Part shown: positions 24,096-34,200 of the stretch, one piece after another
How the letters are laid out: each line of letters starts with the position of its first letter
Numbering within the stretch: position 1 is the first letter of the stretch
Source: Ursus arctos
Taxonomy: Eukaryota; Chordata; Mammalia; Carnivora; Ursidae
DNA: 64,000 nt
Reading direction: 5' to 3'
Assembly (NCBI RefSeq): GCF_023065955.2
Contig: NW_026623078.1
Span: forward strand, 6,148,199 to 6,212,198
Notes under the pieces: generated by a model
The model's database searches: none
What the model was told of the DNA's origin: nothing
What the model saw: only the letters and a program-made list of their open reading frames with translations
Made by a program: the position numbers and the translations under genes

Positions 24096-25243
24096 TCGAA
24101 TAAACAATCCTAAACATTTGTATGGAACCACTAAAGATTCCGAAGAGCCAGTGCAATGTGGAAAAGAAAAACAAAGCTGGAGGACTCACAATTTCAGATT
24201 TCAGGTTATACTACAAAGCTGCAGTCATCATAACAAGACAGTACGGCACAAAAATAGACACAGCAACCAAAGGAACAGGATACAAGTTCAGACAGAAACC
24301 CACAATTATGTGGTCCATGAATCTTCCATAAAGCAAGCAACGATATCAAAAGGGAAAAGGTCAGTATCTACAACAAATGGTGTTGGGAAAACTAGACAGC
24401 TATGCACAAAAGAATGAAATTAGACTGCTTTCTTACACAATACAGACAAACACAAAACAGTTTCAAGACCTCAATATGAGACCTGAATCCATAAAAATCC
24501 TACAGGAGGGAAGACAGTAACTTCTTGACATGGACCATACCAACGTTTTTCTGGACTGTGTCCTGAGGCAAAGGAAATAAAAGCAAAAATAAACTATTGG
24601 GAATACAGCAAAATAAAAAGTTTCCACATGGCAGAAGAACAATGAAAACGTAAAAATAATAAGACAACCTACTCAAAGGGAGAAGATATTTGCAAAGATC
24701 ATATGCAATAAAGGGATAGTGTCCAAAACATATAGAACTGATACTACCTGAGCCCCAAAAACAAATAATCCAGTTAAAAAATAGGCAGAAGACATGGACA
24801 GACATTTCTCCAAAGAAGAAATACAAATGGCCAACAGTCCCATGAAAAGTGTTCACCATCACGCATCATCAGGAAAATGTAAATCCAAAGGACAATGAGG
24901 TATTACCTCAAACCTGTCAGAATGGCTAACATCAAAAGCACAACAAAGAGCAGGTGTTGGGAGGATGTGGATAAAGGGGAATCCTCGCGAACTGTGGGTG
25001 GGAATGCAAACTGTGGTGGCCACCGTGGAAAACAGTGTGAAGGTTCCTCAAAAAATTAAATATAGAACTACCCTATGATCCAACAATCACTCTACTGATA
25101 TTTCCTCAAAGACTAGGAAAACAGTAACTTAAAAGGGTACGTGCACCCCTATGTTTCTTGCACCATTATTTACAATATCACAATATGTAAGCAACCCAAG
25201 TGTCTGTAGAAAAACTGACAAATGAGATGATAGATTGTGTATT

Positions 25244-25291
<48 letters not shown>

Positions 25292-25690
25292 TATTACTCG
25301 GCTTGAAAAAGAATGAAACCTTGCCATTTGCAGCCACATGGATGGAGCTAGAGAGTATTATCCTAACTGAAATCAGTCAGTCAGAGAAAGACAAATCCCA
25401 TACGATGTCACTCTTATGGGGAATTTAAGAAACAAACAAATATAAATAAATAAAAGAGAAAAAGGAGACACACCAAAATACAAACTCTTAACAAGAGAGA
25501 ACAAATGGATGGTTAACAGAGAGGAGGTGAATAGAGGGATGAGTGAAATAGATGAAGCGGATTAAGAGGACACTTTTTTGATGACCACTGAGTAATATAT
25601 AGAATTACTGAATCACTCTATTGTACACCTGCAACGAATGTAACACTGTATGTTAGCTCTACTGGAATTAAAATAAATTTTTAAAAAAGA
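24096..25690 (+). mobile_element. L1 fragment, ORF2 C-terminal half and 3' UTR
   Basis: It starts at ORF2 phrases ('tttgtatggaaccactaaag', 'actacaaagctgcagtcatc') and runs to an A-rich tail ('aaaataaatttttaaaaaag'). It contains an expanded (CA)n at 25246-25288. Frames are broken at many points. Confidence 0.88.
25246..25288. repeat. (CA)n microsatellite inside an L1
   Basis: About 21 CA dinucleotides within L1 ORF2-derived sequence. Confidence 0.97.
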
Positions 25691-26294
25691 TTTTTCTTTC
25701 AGGAACCTCTTTGAAAAAGCTTTTCCTGTGCACTGTGCATAAGCCCTACTTGGGAGAATTCACTCTACAATAATTATTCTCTCTATGCCTTGAATTCAGA
25801 TTTCACTGAGTTCTTACTGTGGATCCCAGCCCACGGGAGCCATGGTCCTTTTCTGTCCAGGCTCAGCACCTATGCATTCAAGATTGGAAGTAGAGACACA
25901 TGTCACTTCACAGTCCAGAAATCTATTATTGTTTCTGTTTCAGTGTGAGAGAGTCACAGACTTTGGGACAGGTTTCAGAGCAGGTATATTATGGATCCTG
26001 GATCTCTACTTAAATGTTCATTGCCTGGATCCGTTTGGCTAATAGGTTCCCTGTGGATGGGCTTGCTTCCAAGCACATACATGGAAGATGCAAAGGTGGG
26101 TGGGCTTGGTGCGGGACAGGAAGAAGACCAAAATCAGACAAGGGTCCGACCCCTCCCCTGATCCAGGAACTGCTACAGGAGAGGGTAGGGGAGGTAGAAT
26201 CCATGCGAAACTCCATATTGTGTAACTGCATTAACTTAAGCAACATATGCACTAAGTGCCACAGGCTTTGCAAGATTTCAAGAGTTCTAAGACA
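25691..26294. other. No feature recognised
   Basis: Unique-looking DNA; the open frames at 25842-26042 and 26014-26334 have no recognisable similarity. Confidence 0.35.
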
Positions 26295-26400
26295 GATGAC
26301 CATTGTTATTTATGTTTTATGGATGAGAAGCTGAGGCCCAGAAAGGTTAAGGAACTTGCCCAAACTTACACATTTAGAACTTGCACTCACACAGCCTGAC
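26295..26400 (-). mobile_element. MIR SINE fragment, reverse orientation
   Basis: The phrase 'agaagctgaggcccagaaag' followed by 'ttaaggaacttgcccaaact' is the complement of the MIR core, which is easy to recognise in old mammalian DNA. Confidence 0.85.
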
Positions 26401-26454
26401 CCTCAAGGCCAAACCCTTGACCTCTCTGGCAGAGAGATGATTAAAATCTTAACT

Positions 26455-26560
26455 CCATGGCCCATGCCTCATCTCTGTGTTTGTATGTGGATTACATGAG
26501 AAACCATGAAAGCGCCTCACCTAATACTTAGCACACACTAGTAGTTCATTTAATCATATC
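26455..26560 (+). mobile_element. MIR SINE fragment, forward orientation
   Basis: It reads 'gcctcatctctgtg', then 'gattacatgaga', 'aaagcgcctcacctaatact' and 'tagtagttcatttaat', the 3' half of a MIR. With the neighbouring reverse copy it forms a head-to-head inverted pair. Confidence 0.7.
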
Positions 26561-26736
26561 TAAACACATCCTAAAGGTTTAGATGTGGAAGCCCTGCTTT
26601 CCCTTTAAATTCCCCTAGTGACAATTTCAAAGTCTGTAACGTTAGTCCCCCCCATAACTTTTTCTAACTATGACTAGGGTAAGCTGACTACATTGCTGAA
26701 AAGGTCCCAAGGAGATAAAACCTATGTAATTCAGGT

Positions 26737-26737
<1 letters not shown>

Positions 26738-26769
<32 letters not shown>
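26738..26769. repeat. (AC)n microsatellite
   Basis: About 16 AC dinucleotides. The (GT)n complement produces the poly-Val/Cys stretch in a spurious minus-strand frame. Confidence 0.97.
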
Positions 26770-26770
<1 letters not shown>

Positions 26771-27865
26771 CCACCCAACCCTGCAGCTGCCAGCCCCAGC
26801 TGTCCTCTTTCTGTACACATTTCCCTTCAGTAATCGGTAGAATAATCCGTCTGAAGCTAGCCATATAAACTTAACACCCAGAGAGTGTGCTGCCAAGGAA
26901 ACATTGCCTCCATCACACTGGTTGTTAATAATTAGGACAAGTTTGTGTTAGAAATCTCCTGGTAAGCTAGCATGGCCTTAAAAGTGGTTGATAGAGACTT
27001 TGAATCATTCCGCTGCCAAGATCATCTGAAAAAGTGCAAAAAATATACCATTCTTATGCCACATCTCCAGTGGACTGGCAACCAATTCTAGAAAATCTTA
27101 AGGCATAGTTACATGCTCTACCTAGTGAAAACGATGATAATAAGATAGGCGCTAAGGTGTAAAATTTTGCAAAAACCGTGGAGCACTTCTGGTAAAGTAT
27201 CACCAAATGTATTTACCATGACTGATCACCAAAAACTGAACAAGACCCAGGAGAACTTTGAGGGCTCTGGCCATGCTTATGGAAAAATCAAGGTAAACAG
27301 GGTTATCTGATGTGCCCACTTTAAATTTGTCCGATTAGTTCTTTCCACTAGAAAATAATTCACTATCAAAACTTGACATTGAAACTACTAGACAAAGACA
27401 ATTCAGTTCTCTTTGGAGGGGCTGGGAACACCAGAAACAACCTAGGGTGAGTTTTACAGACACTCTGTCTTACTCTGGTTTAGTTCTTAATTATTTTCCT
27501 ACATTTTTTTGAAGCGTATGCCACAGACATTTGATTTTCTTTTTGTGCACCATATCCTCAACATAAACTGACACCAAATTTCTACTGCAGTTGGGCACAT
27601 CTCCATTTCTCAAAGCTTTTTTCCTGCAGCTCCAAAGAAATAGAAAAAAAAAAGTGATGATGATGGAACACAAGTCTTCATTACAGACCTAGTTCTCCAT
27701 CCACACACTCTGTGTGGGTGAAATTCTCCAGATTAATTTAAAATAAACCCCTGGCTCCATTCTTGCTCCATTCTTTAGTTTTCAAGTTTGCAATCATCCT
27801 TTTGGTGGATTAGTAAATTAAAAGGGGAACAGATGTAAATCATTCAACTTTTAAAATAGCTTTCT
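26770..27865. other. No feature recognised
   Basis: More than 1 kb of unique-looking, AT-rich DNA without a coding region I can support. Confidence 0.4.
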
Positions 27866-28101
27866 GGGGACACTGGAATGGCTAAGCTGGTTGAGCATCT
27901 AAATCTCGGTTTCGGCTCAAGTATGAAAACACAGCTGTGGGATCAAGCCCCCTAGCGGGCTCTGTGCCAGGTGTGGAGTCGGCTTGAGACTCTCTCTCTC
28001 CTTTTCACTCTGTCCCTCCCCCCTCACTCACACACATACACACACATACTTTCTCTCTCTTTCTCTAAAAATAAGTAAATCTAGAAAACAATGAAATAAA
28101 G
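27866..28101 (+). mobile_element. CAN-SINE, old copy
   Basis: A diverged head ('ggggacactggaatggctaa'), a TC-rich body and an A-rich tail. The 9-bp repeat tagctttct flanks it (27857-27865 and 28102-28110). Confidence 0.82.
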
Positions 28102-28150
28102 TAGCTTTCTAGAGCAGAAGCTTTAAGTGAATACTAAGAAATATTTCTCT

Positions 28151-28340
28151 TTTTTAAAGATTTTATTTCTTTATTTGATAGAGTGAGAGAGAGCATGAGA
28201 GGGGACAGGGGAGATGATCAGAGGGAGAAACAGACTCCCCGCTGAGCCAGGAGCCAGATGCTGGACTCAATCCCGGGACTCTGGGATCATGACCTGAGCT
28301 GAAGGTAGATGCTTAACTAACGGAGCCACCCAGGCACCCC
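28151..28340 (-). mobile_element. CAN-SINE, reverse orientation
   Basis: The canonical reverse-oriented element ends in 'ggagccacccaggcacccc'. The 9-bp repeat actaagaaa occurs just upstream (28133-28141) and just downstream (28342-28350). Confidence 0.92.
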
Positions 28341-28350
28341 CACTAAGAAA

Positions 28351-28989
28351 AACTGCTTAAGAGTAAAGTTAATTCGTCACTACATTAAGATATTACAATA
28401 AATATTAATCTAAGCCCTAAACACCATGAGTTTAATTCAAATGTTAACTAAAAGACTCCTCCTGCCCCAGAAATACCTTCTTTTCCCATGACTCTACTTT
28501 GCTGGTTTCCTAATTTGACACTACCTTATTCTTCCCTCTATTGATATAGACTATCACAAGGGCCACTGTCTTCAGAAGATCAGCATGATGAGTAATAGGA
28601 AATGCTGGAGAAGGAAGAGATAACTAGAAGCAGAAGAGAAAGAGTTCTCTAGTCCTTTTTCATAAGCAATGTGGAGCTGATTCATTTGTCTGGCAGAGAG
28701 CCTGCCCTTGAGGAACCAGGGAACGCTCCAGTGGTGACCAGTGATGGGAAGAAGATAGCACAGGATGAGCGGGCCCCAGGAACCAAGAGAGTGGCATGCA
28801 TGACTGGGCACCCCTGGAAGACTGTGCATCCAGGCTGTGACATGAAGACAAGTGAGAAAAGAGAGACTAGACTCCCCACAGATGCCCAACCAGGCTGGTG
28901 GGGTGCACCTAGCAGAGGAAGAGGCAGCTCACCAAGACGCATTCCACTTAGCGCCCTAATTATGCCAACCATCACATAAATGATTCAGG
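28351..28989. other. No gene recognised
   Basis: Several overlapping frames of 60-105 codons on both strands at 28572-28979 have no domain I recognise; none has a competing advantage in length. Confidence 0.35.
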
Positions 28990-29125
28990 TCAGAGTGGTG
29001 GCATAGAGAGCCTGGGCTGGGACTCAGGAGGCCTGTGCTCTGGACACAGCTATTACTGCAATTCTCTGTGAACCTAAGCCCGTTGCTTTACCTCTCTTCC
29101 TCATCTTCTGTATCTATAGAATGAA
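28990..29125 (+). mobile_element. MIR SINE fragment
   Basis: The order 'gtggcatagagagcctggg', 'cctgtgctctgga', 'ctctgtgaacctaagc' and 'cctctcttcctcatctt' follows the MIR 5'-to-core layout. Confidence 0.7.
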
Positions 29126-29181
29126 AAAAAAAAAAGAAACAAACAAACAGAGGAGGGGAGGGGAGGGGAGGAAAGAAAGAA
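29119..29181. repeat. A-rich and purine simple repeats
   Basis: An A-run is followed by (ACAA)n-like and (GGGGA)n-like tracts. Confidence 0.85.
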
Positions 29182-29693
29182 ACGAGGAAAACTCTCAGGT
29201 CTTTCTAAGACACCCCAACCACACTGCCCGTTGTTCAGCTGACTGGGGAAAAGCATCTACCGGCCACAGACCAGGTCACTGCCATGACAGTCCCAGGGCA
29301 TCTCGGCAGAGCGCGCAGGGGCGGAAGTCCTTCAGACGAGTGAAAAATGCAGTCAATAGGCAATAGAGAAAACCATGCTCAAGGCCAGGCTGTGTACAAT
29401 TTTGAACATGTTACTGGCTTGGGGTAGAAGAAGCCTGGTTTCTTCTCTGCTAAAGATTTATGAGTAAATATAAGCCCTCCTCTCTCCAAGGCTGCCTTAT
29501 ATCTCTTGGTGAATCATGGTTCTCTGCACTATTTTTCCAAAAACGTCTGTGCGGTGCCTACTGTGTATGCAGCATGACTGAAGACGCTGAATGGGGTTTT
29601 TAAAATAAAATACTGGACCATAAGCTCCAGATGGAGGGAAAAGCAAATACAGAAGAAATTAAGTGACCAGATGATTGATACAGATGCTAAGTG
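29182..29693. other. Unique DNA upstream of the olfactory receptor
   Basis: No repeat or gene recognised. It probably holds intron or 5' flank of the receptor remnant that follows. Confidence 0.35.
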
Positions 29694-29719
29694 GTTTTTT
29701 TTTTCCTAATTCTTTGCAG
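29694..29719 (+). promoter_or_regulatory. Candidate 3' splice acceptor before the OR coding exon
   Basis: A long T-rich polypyrimidine tract leads to 'tctttgcag' 18 bases before the receptor's ATG. Mammalian OR genes usually splice non-coding 5' exons onto one coding exon at such a site, so this fits a relict acceptor. Inferred from position and sequence only. Confidence 0.55.
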
Positions 29720-29736
29720 ACTGCCCAACAAAGAGA

Positions 29737-31154
29737 ATGGAAGAGGCAGGCCTACTCAATCAAACCACTTCCGTGACATACATTCAGCTTAGAGGCTTAT
29801 CTGTCAATCAGAAGGTGCAGATGACTGTGTTTGCCCCGTTCCTCACTTCCTATGTCCTGACACTGATTGGGAACATCCACATTGTCATAACTATTATCTA
29901 TGACCGTCAGCTCCATACCCCTATGTATTTCTTTCTCAGTAATCTATCTTTTATTGATGTCTGCCACTCCACAGTCACTGTCCCCAAGATGCTCAGAGAT
30001 ACATGGTCAGAAGAGAAGCTCATCTCCTTTGTTGTTTTTTTTTTTTTAATGATTTTTTATTATATTATGTTAGTCACCATACAGTACATCCCCGGTTTCC
30101 GATGTAAGGCTCGATGATTCATTAGTTGTGTATAACACCCAGTGCACCATGCAATACGTGCCCTCCTTACTACCCATCACCGGTCTATCCCATTCCCCCA
30201 CCCCCCTCCCCTCTGAGGCCCTCAGGTTGTTTCTCATAGTCCATAGTCTCTCATGTTTCATTCCCCCTTCTGATTACCCCCCCTTTCTTTATCCCTTTCT
30301 TCCCCTACTGATCATCCTAGTTCTTATGTTCCATAGATGAGAGAAATCATATGATAGTTGTCTTTCTCTGCTTGACTTATTTCACTTAGCATTATCTCCT
30401 CCAGTGCTGTCCATGTTGTAGCAAATGTTGAGAACTCGTTCTTTCTGATAGCTGAGTAATATTCCATTGTATATATGGACCACAACTTCTTAATCCAGTC
30501 ATCTGTTGAAGGGCATCTCGGCTCCTTCCAGAAGCTCATCTCCTTTGAGGCCTGCTTCACCCAGATATTCTTCCTGCACCTCTTTGCCTGCACCGAGATC
30601 TGTCTCCTCACCGTCATGGCCTACGATCGGTACATGGCCATTTGCAAACCCCTGCAGTACATGACAGTGATGGCACCATCCACTCCATATCGCTGACCTC
30701 CCTCACCATGAAGCTGCCCCACTGTGGTCCTGATGAGATTGACAGCTTCTTCTGGGATGTGCCTCAGGTGATCAAACTGGCCTGCACGGACACCCACATC
30801 ATTGAAATCCTCATCGTCTCCAACAGTGGGCTGACCTCGGTGGTCTGTTTTGTGGTCCTCATGGTGTCCTATGTGGTCATCCTGGTGAGCCTGAGGCAAC
30901 AGATCTCCGAAGGCAGGTGGAAGGCCTTATCCACCTGTGCAGCACACCTCACTGTCGTCACACTCTTCCTGGGACACTGCATCTTCATCTATTCCCGTCC
31001 ATCCACCAGCCTCCCGGAGGACAAGGTGGTGTCTGTGTTCTTCACCGCAGTGACCCCCCTGCGGAACCCCATCATCTATACTCTCAGGAATGAAGACACG
31101 AAGAATGCCTTGAACAAGTTCATGGGGAGGTTGGAGGGGAGAGGGAAAAAATGA
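29737..31154 (+). pseudogene. Olfactory receptor pseudogene, OR4-like, split by an L1
   Basis: This is a class II odorant receptor (seven-membrane-pass GPCR of olfactory neurons), now broken. The first part (29737-30031) gives the N-terminus with an NQT glycosylation site, TM1 and TM2 (LHTPMYFFLSNLSF). An antisense L1 end (30032-30529) interrupts it just before TM3. The second part resumes at 30547 with [18 protein letters not shown] and [15 protein letters not shown]. Near 30,675 about 25 codons around TM4 are missing and the frame shifts. The rest follows in another frame: KLPHCGPDEIDSFFWDVPQ, TM5, KALSTCAAHL (TM6), PIIYTLRNE (TM7) and a stop at 31152. The wording best fits the OR4 family (from memory); I cannot name an orthologue. 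The C-terminal part is still open, so decay is moderate. One usual cysteine of the extracellular loop is changed (FFWDVP for FFCDVP). Confidence 0.9.
30032..30529 (-). mobile_element. L1 3' end inserted in the OR pseudogene, with target duplication
   Basis: A 5'-truncated L1 in reverse orientation, with its poly-A tail read as the T-run at 30035-30048. The 17-bp sequence agaagctcatctccttt is duplicated on both sides (30014-30030 and 30530-30546). The insertion plus duplication is 516 bp, a multiple of three, but the inserted sequence itself has stop codons. Confidence 0.96.
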
Positions 31155-31205
31155 CAATGTCTAGGCTCTTAAGAGGCTAGACAAGAAATGCCTTGCAAAG
31201 AATAA

Positions 31206-31264
31206 GTCACCTAGGACCTGAGCCAAAGGGAGACGCTTAACGACTGAGCCACCCAGGCGCCCCA
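31206..31264 (-). mobile_element. CAN-SINE head fragment, reverse orientation
   Basis: Only the tRNA-like head remains ('gacgcttaacgactgagcca', 'cccaggcgcccc'), immediately upstream of the long L1. Confidence 0.85.
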
Positions 31265-31289
31265 GAAAGTTTTGATCAAGATTTAAACT

Positions 31290-34200
31290 GTCCAAATAGG
31301 GGGGAGGAATTAAGATGGGGGAGGAGTAGGGGACCCCTTTTACAGCTGTACCCCTGAGTCGAGTTGGACAGGTACTAGGCCATTCTGAACATCCACAGAA
31401 TCAGCCTGAGATGCAGGAAAATACATCTGGATCTCTACAAACGAACATCTCCAGTGCTGAGTATTGTGGTATGAAGCGGGGAGCCATGAAACCGCACACA
31501 GATACTGTAAGATAAACAGAAAGGGGAGAGAGCTGCCACGTTTGGGCACCGGGAAGCAGTAGCGACGTCCATGGGGGAGTGGTGGGACTCGCGGACCGGC
31601 ACTCGCGAGAGAGTAGACTGAGAGCATGAGCCGGGGAACGCGTGCTACCAGACTTCTCACGGAACTCCGGGGTGTTCACTGGAACCAGACTGAGACCGGG
31701 AGCTCTGGGAGCACGCGGTGGCTGCTGGCAGCTGGCGGTACTAGAAACACAAAGGACAGAGAGCCGCTGGCGCTGGAAGTGAGGGCTGGGACAGCGGGGT
31801 TGGGGCACACATCCCGGAATGCTGCAGTGTTGAGCAGCACCAACAGTAACAGAGTTACAGTGGCCAGAACATCAGTGGAGAATGGTCCACGATCCCTCTG
31901 TTCTGAGAAGGAGGGTGAGATTTGGTCATTGCTGCTCTGACTCTCAGAAGAGGCACAGCAAACCGCCAGGGAAAGCCGCCACAGAATAAAAGCCTGGAAA
32001 TACTGGCTCATAGAGTGCCCATCCCCATCCCCCCTCGCAGGGGACACAGAGACTCTACCCAAACAGGGTTGCCTGAGTACCGGCGAGGCAGGCCCCTCCC
32101 AATGAAGGCAGGCTGAAAAATCAAGAAGCCCACATCCCTAAGATCCCTATAAAACAAGGGTGCACGGCCTGGGTCCCGGTCAATAATTCGGGCTCTGGAC
32201 AACCCCACAACCTCTCCTTATCAGAATGAGGAAAAGGAGAAATCCCCCCCCAGCAAAGAAAAGACAATGAGTCTGTGGCCTCTGCCACAGAACTAATGGA
32301 TATGGATATAACCAAATTATCAGAAATGGAACTCAGAGTAACAATGGTCAAGATGATGTGTTGACTTGAAAAAAGTATTGACGAAAATGTTAATGAGAAT
32401 ATAGAATCTCTAAGGGCGGAAATGAGAGCGAATCTAGCAGAAATTAAAAATTCTATGAGCCAAATGCAGTCAAAACTAGAGGCTCTGATGGCCAGGGCGA
32501 ATGAGGCAGAAGAACGTATCAGTGAATTGGAGGATGGGTTAGTAGAAGAGAAAGCTAAAATAGAAACATGGCTCAAAAAAATCCATTCTCAAGAATGTAG
32601 GTTACGGGAGATTACTGACTCAATGAAACGTTCCAATGTCAGAATCATCGGCATGCCCGAGGGCTGGACAAAAACTGAGGTCTAGAAGAGACATTTGAAC
32701 AAATGGTAGCTGAAAACTTCCCTAATCTAGTGAGGGAAACAAACATTCGTGTCCAAGAAGCAGAGAGGCCCCTCCCAAGCTCAACCACGACAAACCTATG
32801 TCACGTCATGTCATAGTGCATTTCACAAATATTAGATCCAAGGATACAGTATTGAAAGCGGCCAGGGCAAAGAAATTTCTCACGTACCAAGACAAAGGTA
32901 TCAGAATTGTGTCAGACCTGTCTACACGGACCTGGAATGAGAGAAAGGGTTGGGGGGGCATTTTAAAAGCTCTTTCAGAGAAAAACATGCAGCCAAGGAT
33001 CCTTTATCCAGCAAGGCCGTCATTCAGAATTGATGGAGAAATAAAGACCTTCCAGAATCGCCAGTCATTGACCAATTTCGTAACCAGGAAACCAGCCCTA
33101 CAGGAGATATTAAGGGGGGTTCTATAAAAATTAAAAGCTCCCAAGAGTGATACAGAACAGAAAGTCACAACCGATACAAACAAAGATTTTACAGACAACA
33201 TGGCATCATTAAAATCATATCTCTCAATAATCAGTTTCAATGTCAATGGCCTAAATACTCCCATAAAGCACCACAGGGTTGCAGATTGGATAAAACGAAA
33301 TGACCCATCCATTTGCTGTCTACAACAGACTCATTTTGAACCTAAAGATACTTTCAGACTGAAAGTAAAGGGATGTAATACCATCTTTCACACCAATGGA
33401 CCTCAAAAGAAAGCTGGGATAGCAATTCTCATATCAGACAGATTGGATTTTAAACTAAAGACTATAGTTAGAGATACAGAGGGACACTATATTATTCGTA
33501 AAGGATGTATCCAACAAGTGGATATGACAATTATAAATATATATGCCCACACCAGGGGAGCAGCAAGATACACAAGCCAACTCTTAACCAGAATAAAGAG
33601 ACATATAGATAAAAATACGTTAATAGTAGGGGACCTCAACACTCCACTATCATCAATAGACAGACCAACGAAGCAAGAAATCAACAAAGAAACAAGAGCT
33701 TTTTTTAAAAAAAGATTTTATTTATTTATTTGACAGAGATAGAGACAGACAGCGAGAGAGGGAACACAACTAGGGGTAGTGGGAGAGGAAGAAGCAGGCT
33801 CATAGTGGAGGAGCCTGATGTGGGGCTCGATCCCACAACGCCGGGATCACGCCCTGAGCCGAAGGCAGACGCTTAACTGCTGTGCCACCCAGGTGCCCCA
33901 AAACAAGAGCTTTGAATGCCATACTAGACGAGTTGGAACTCATAGATATATATAGAACACTACACCCCAGAACCATAGAATACTCATTCTATTCTAATGC
34001 CCATGGAACATTCTCAAGAATAGTCCATGTTCTGGGTCACAAAACAGGTCTCAACCGATACCAAAAGACTGAAATTATTCCTTCATATTCTCAGACCACA
34101 AAGCTTTGAAAGTGGAACTCAACCACAAGGAAAAATTTGGAAGAAACTCAAACACATGGAGACTAAGAACCATCCTGCTCAGGAATGATTCGATAAACCA

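Noticed and set aside
28572..28979. Four overlapping frames of 60-105 codons
   Set aside because: All are short, on both strands, with no recognised domain or splice framework.
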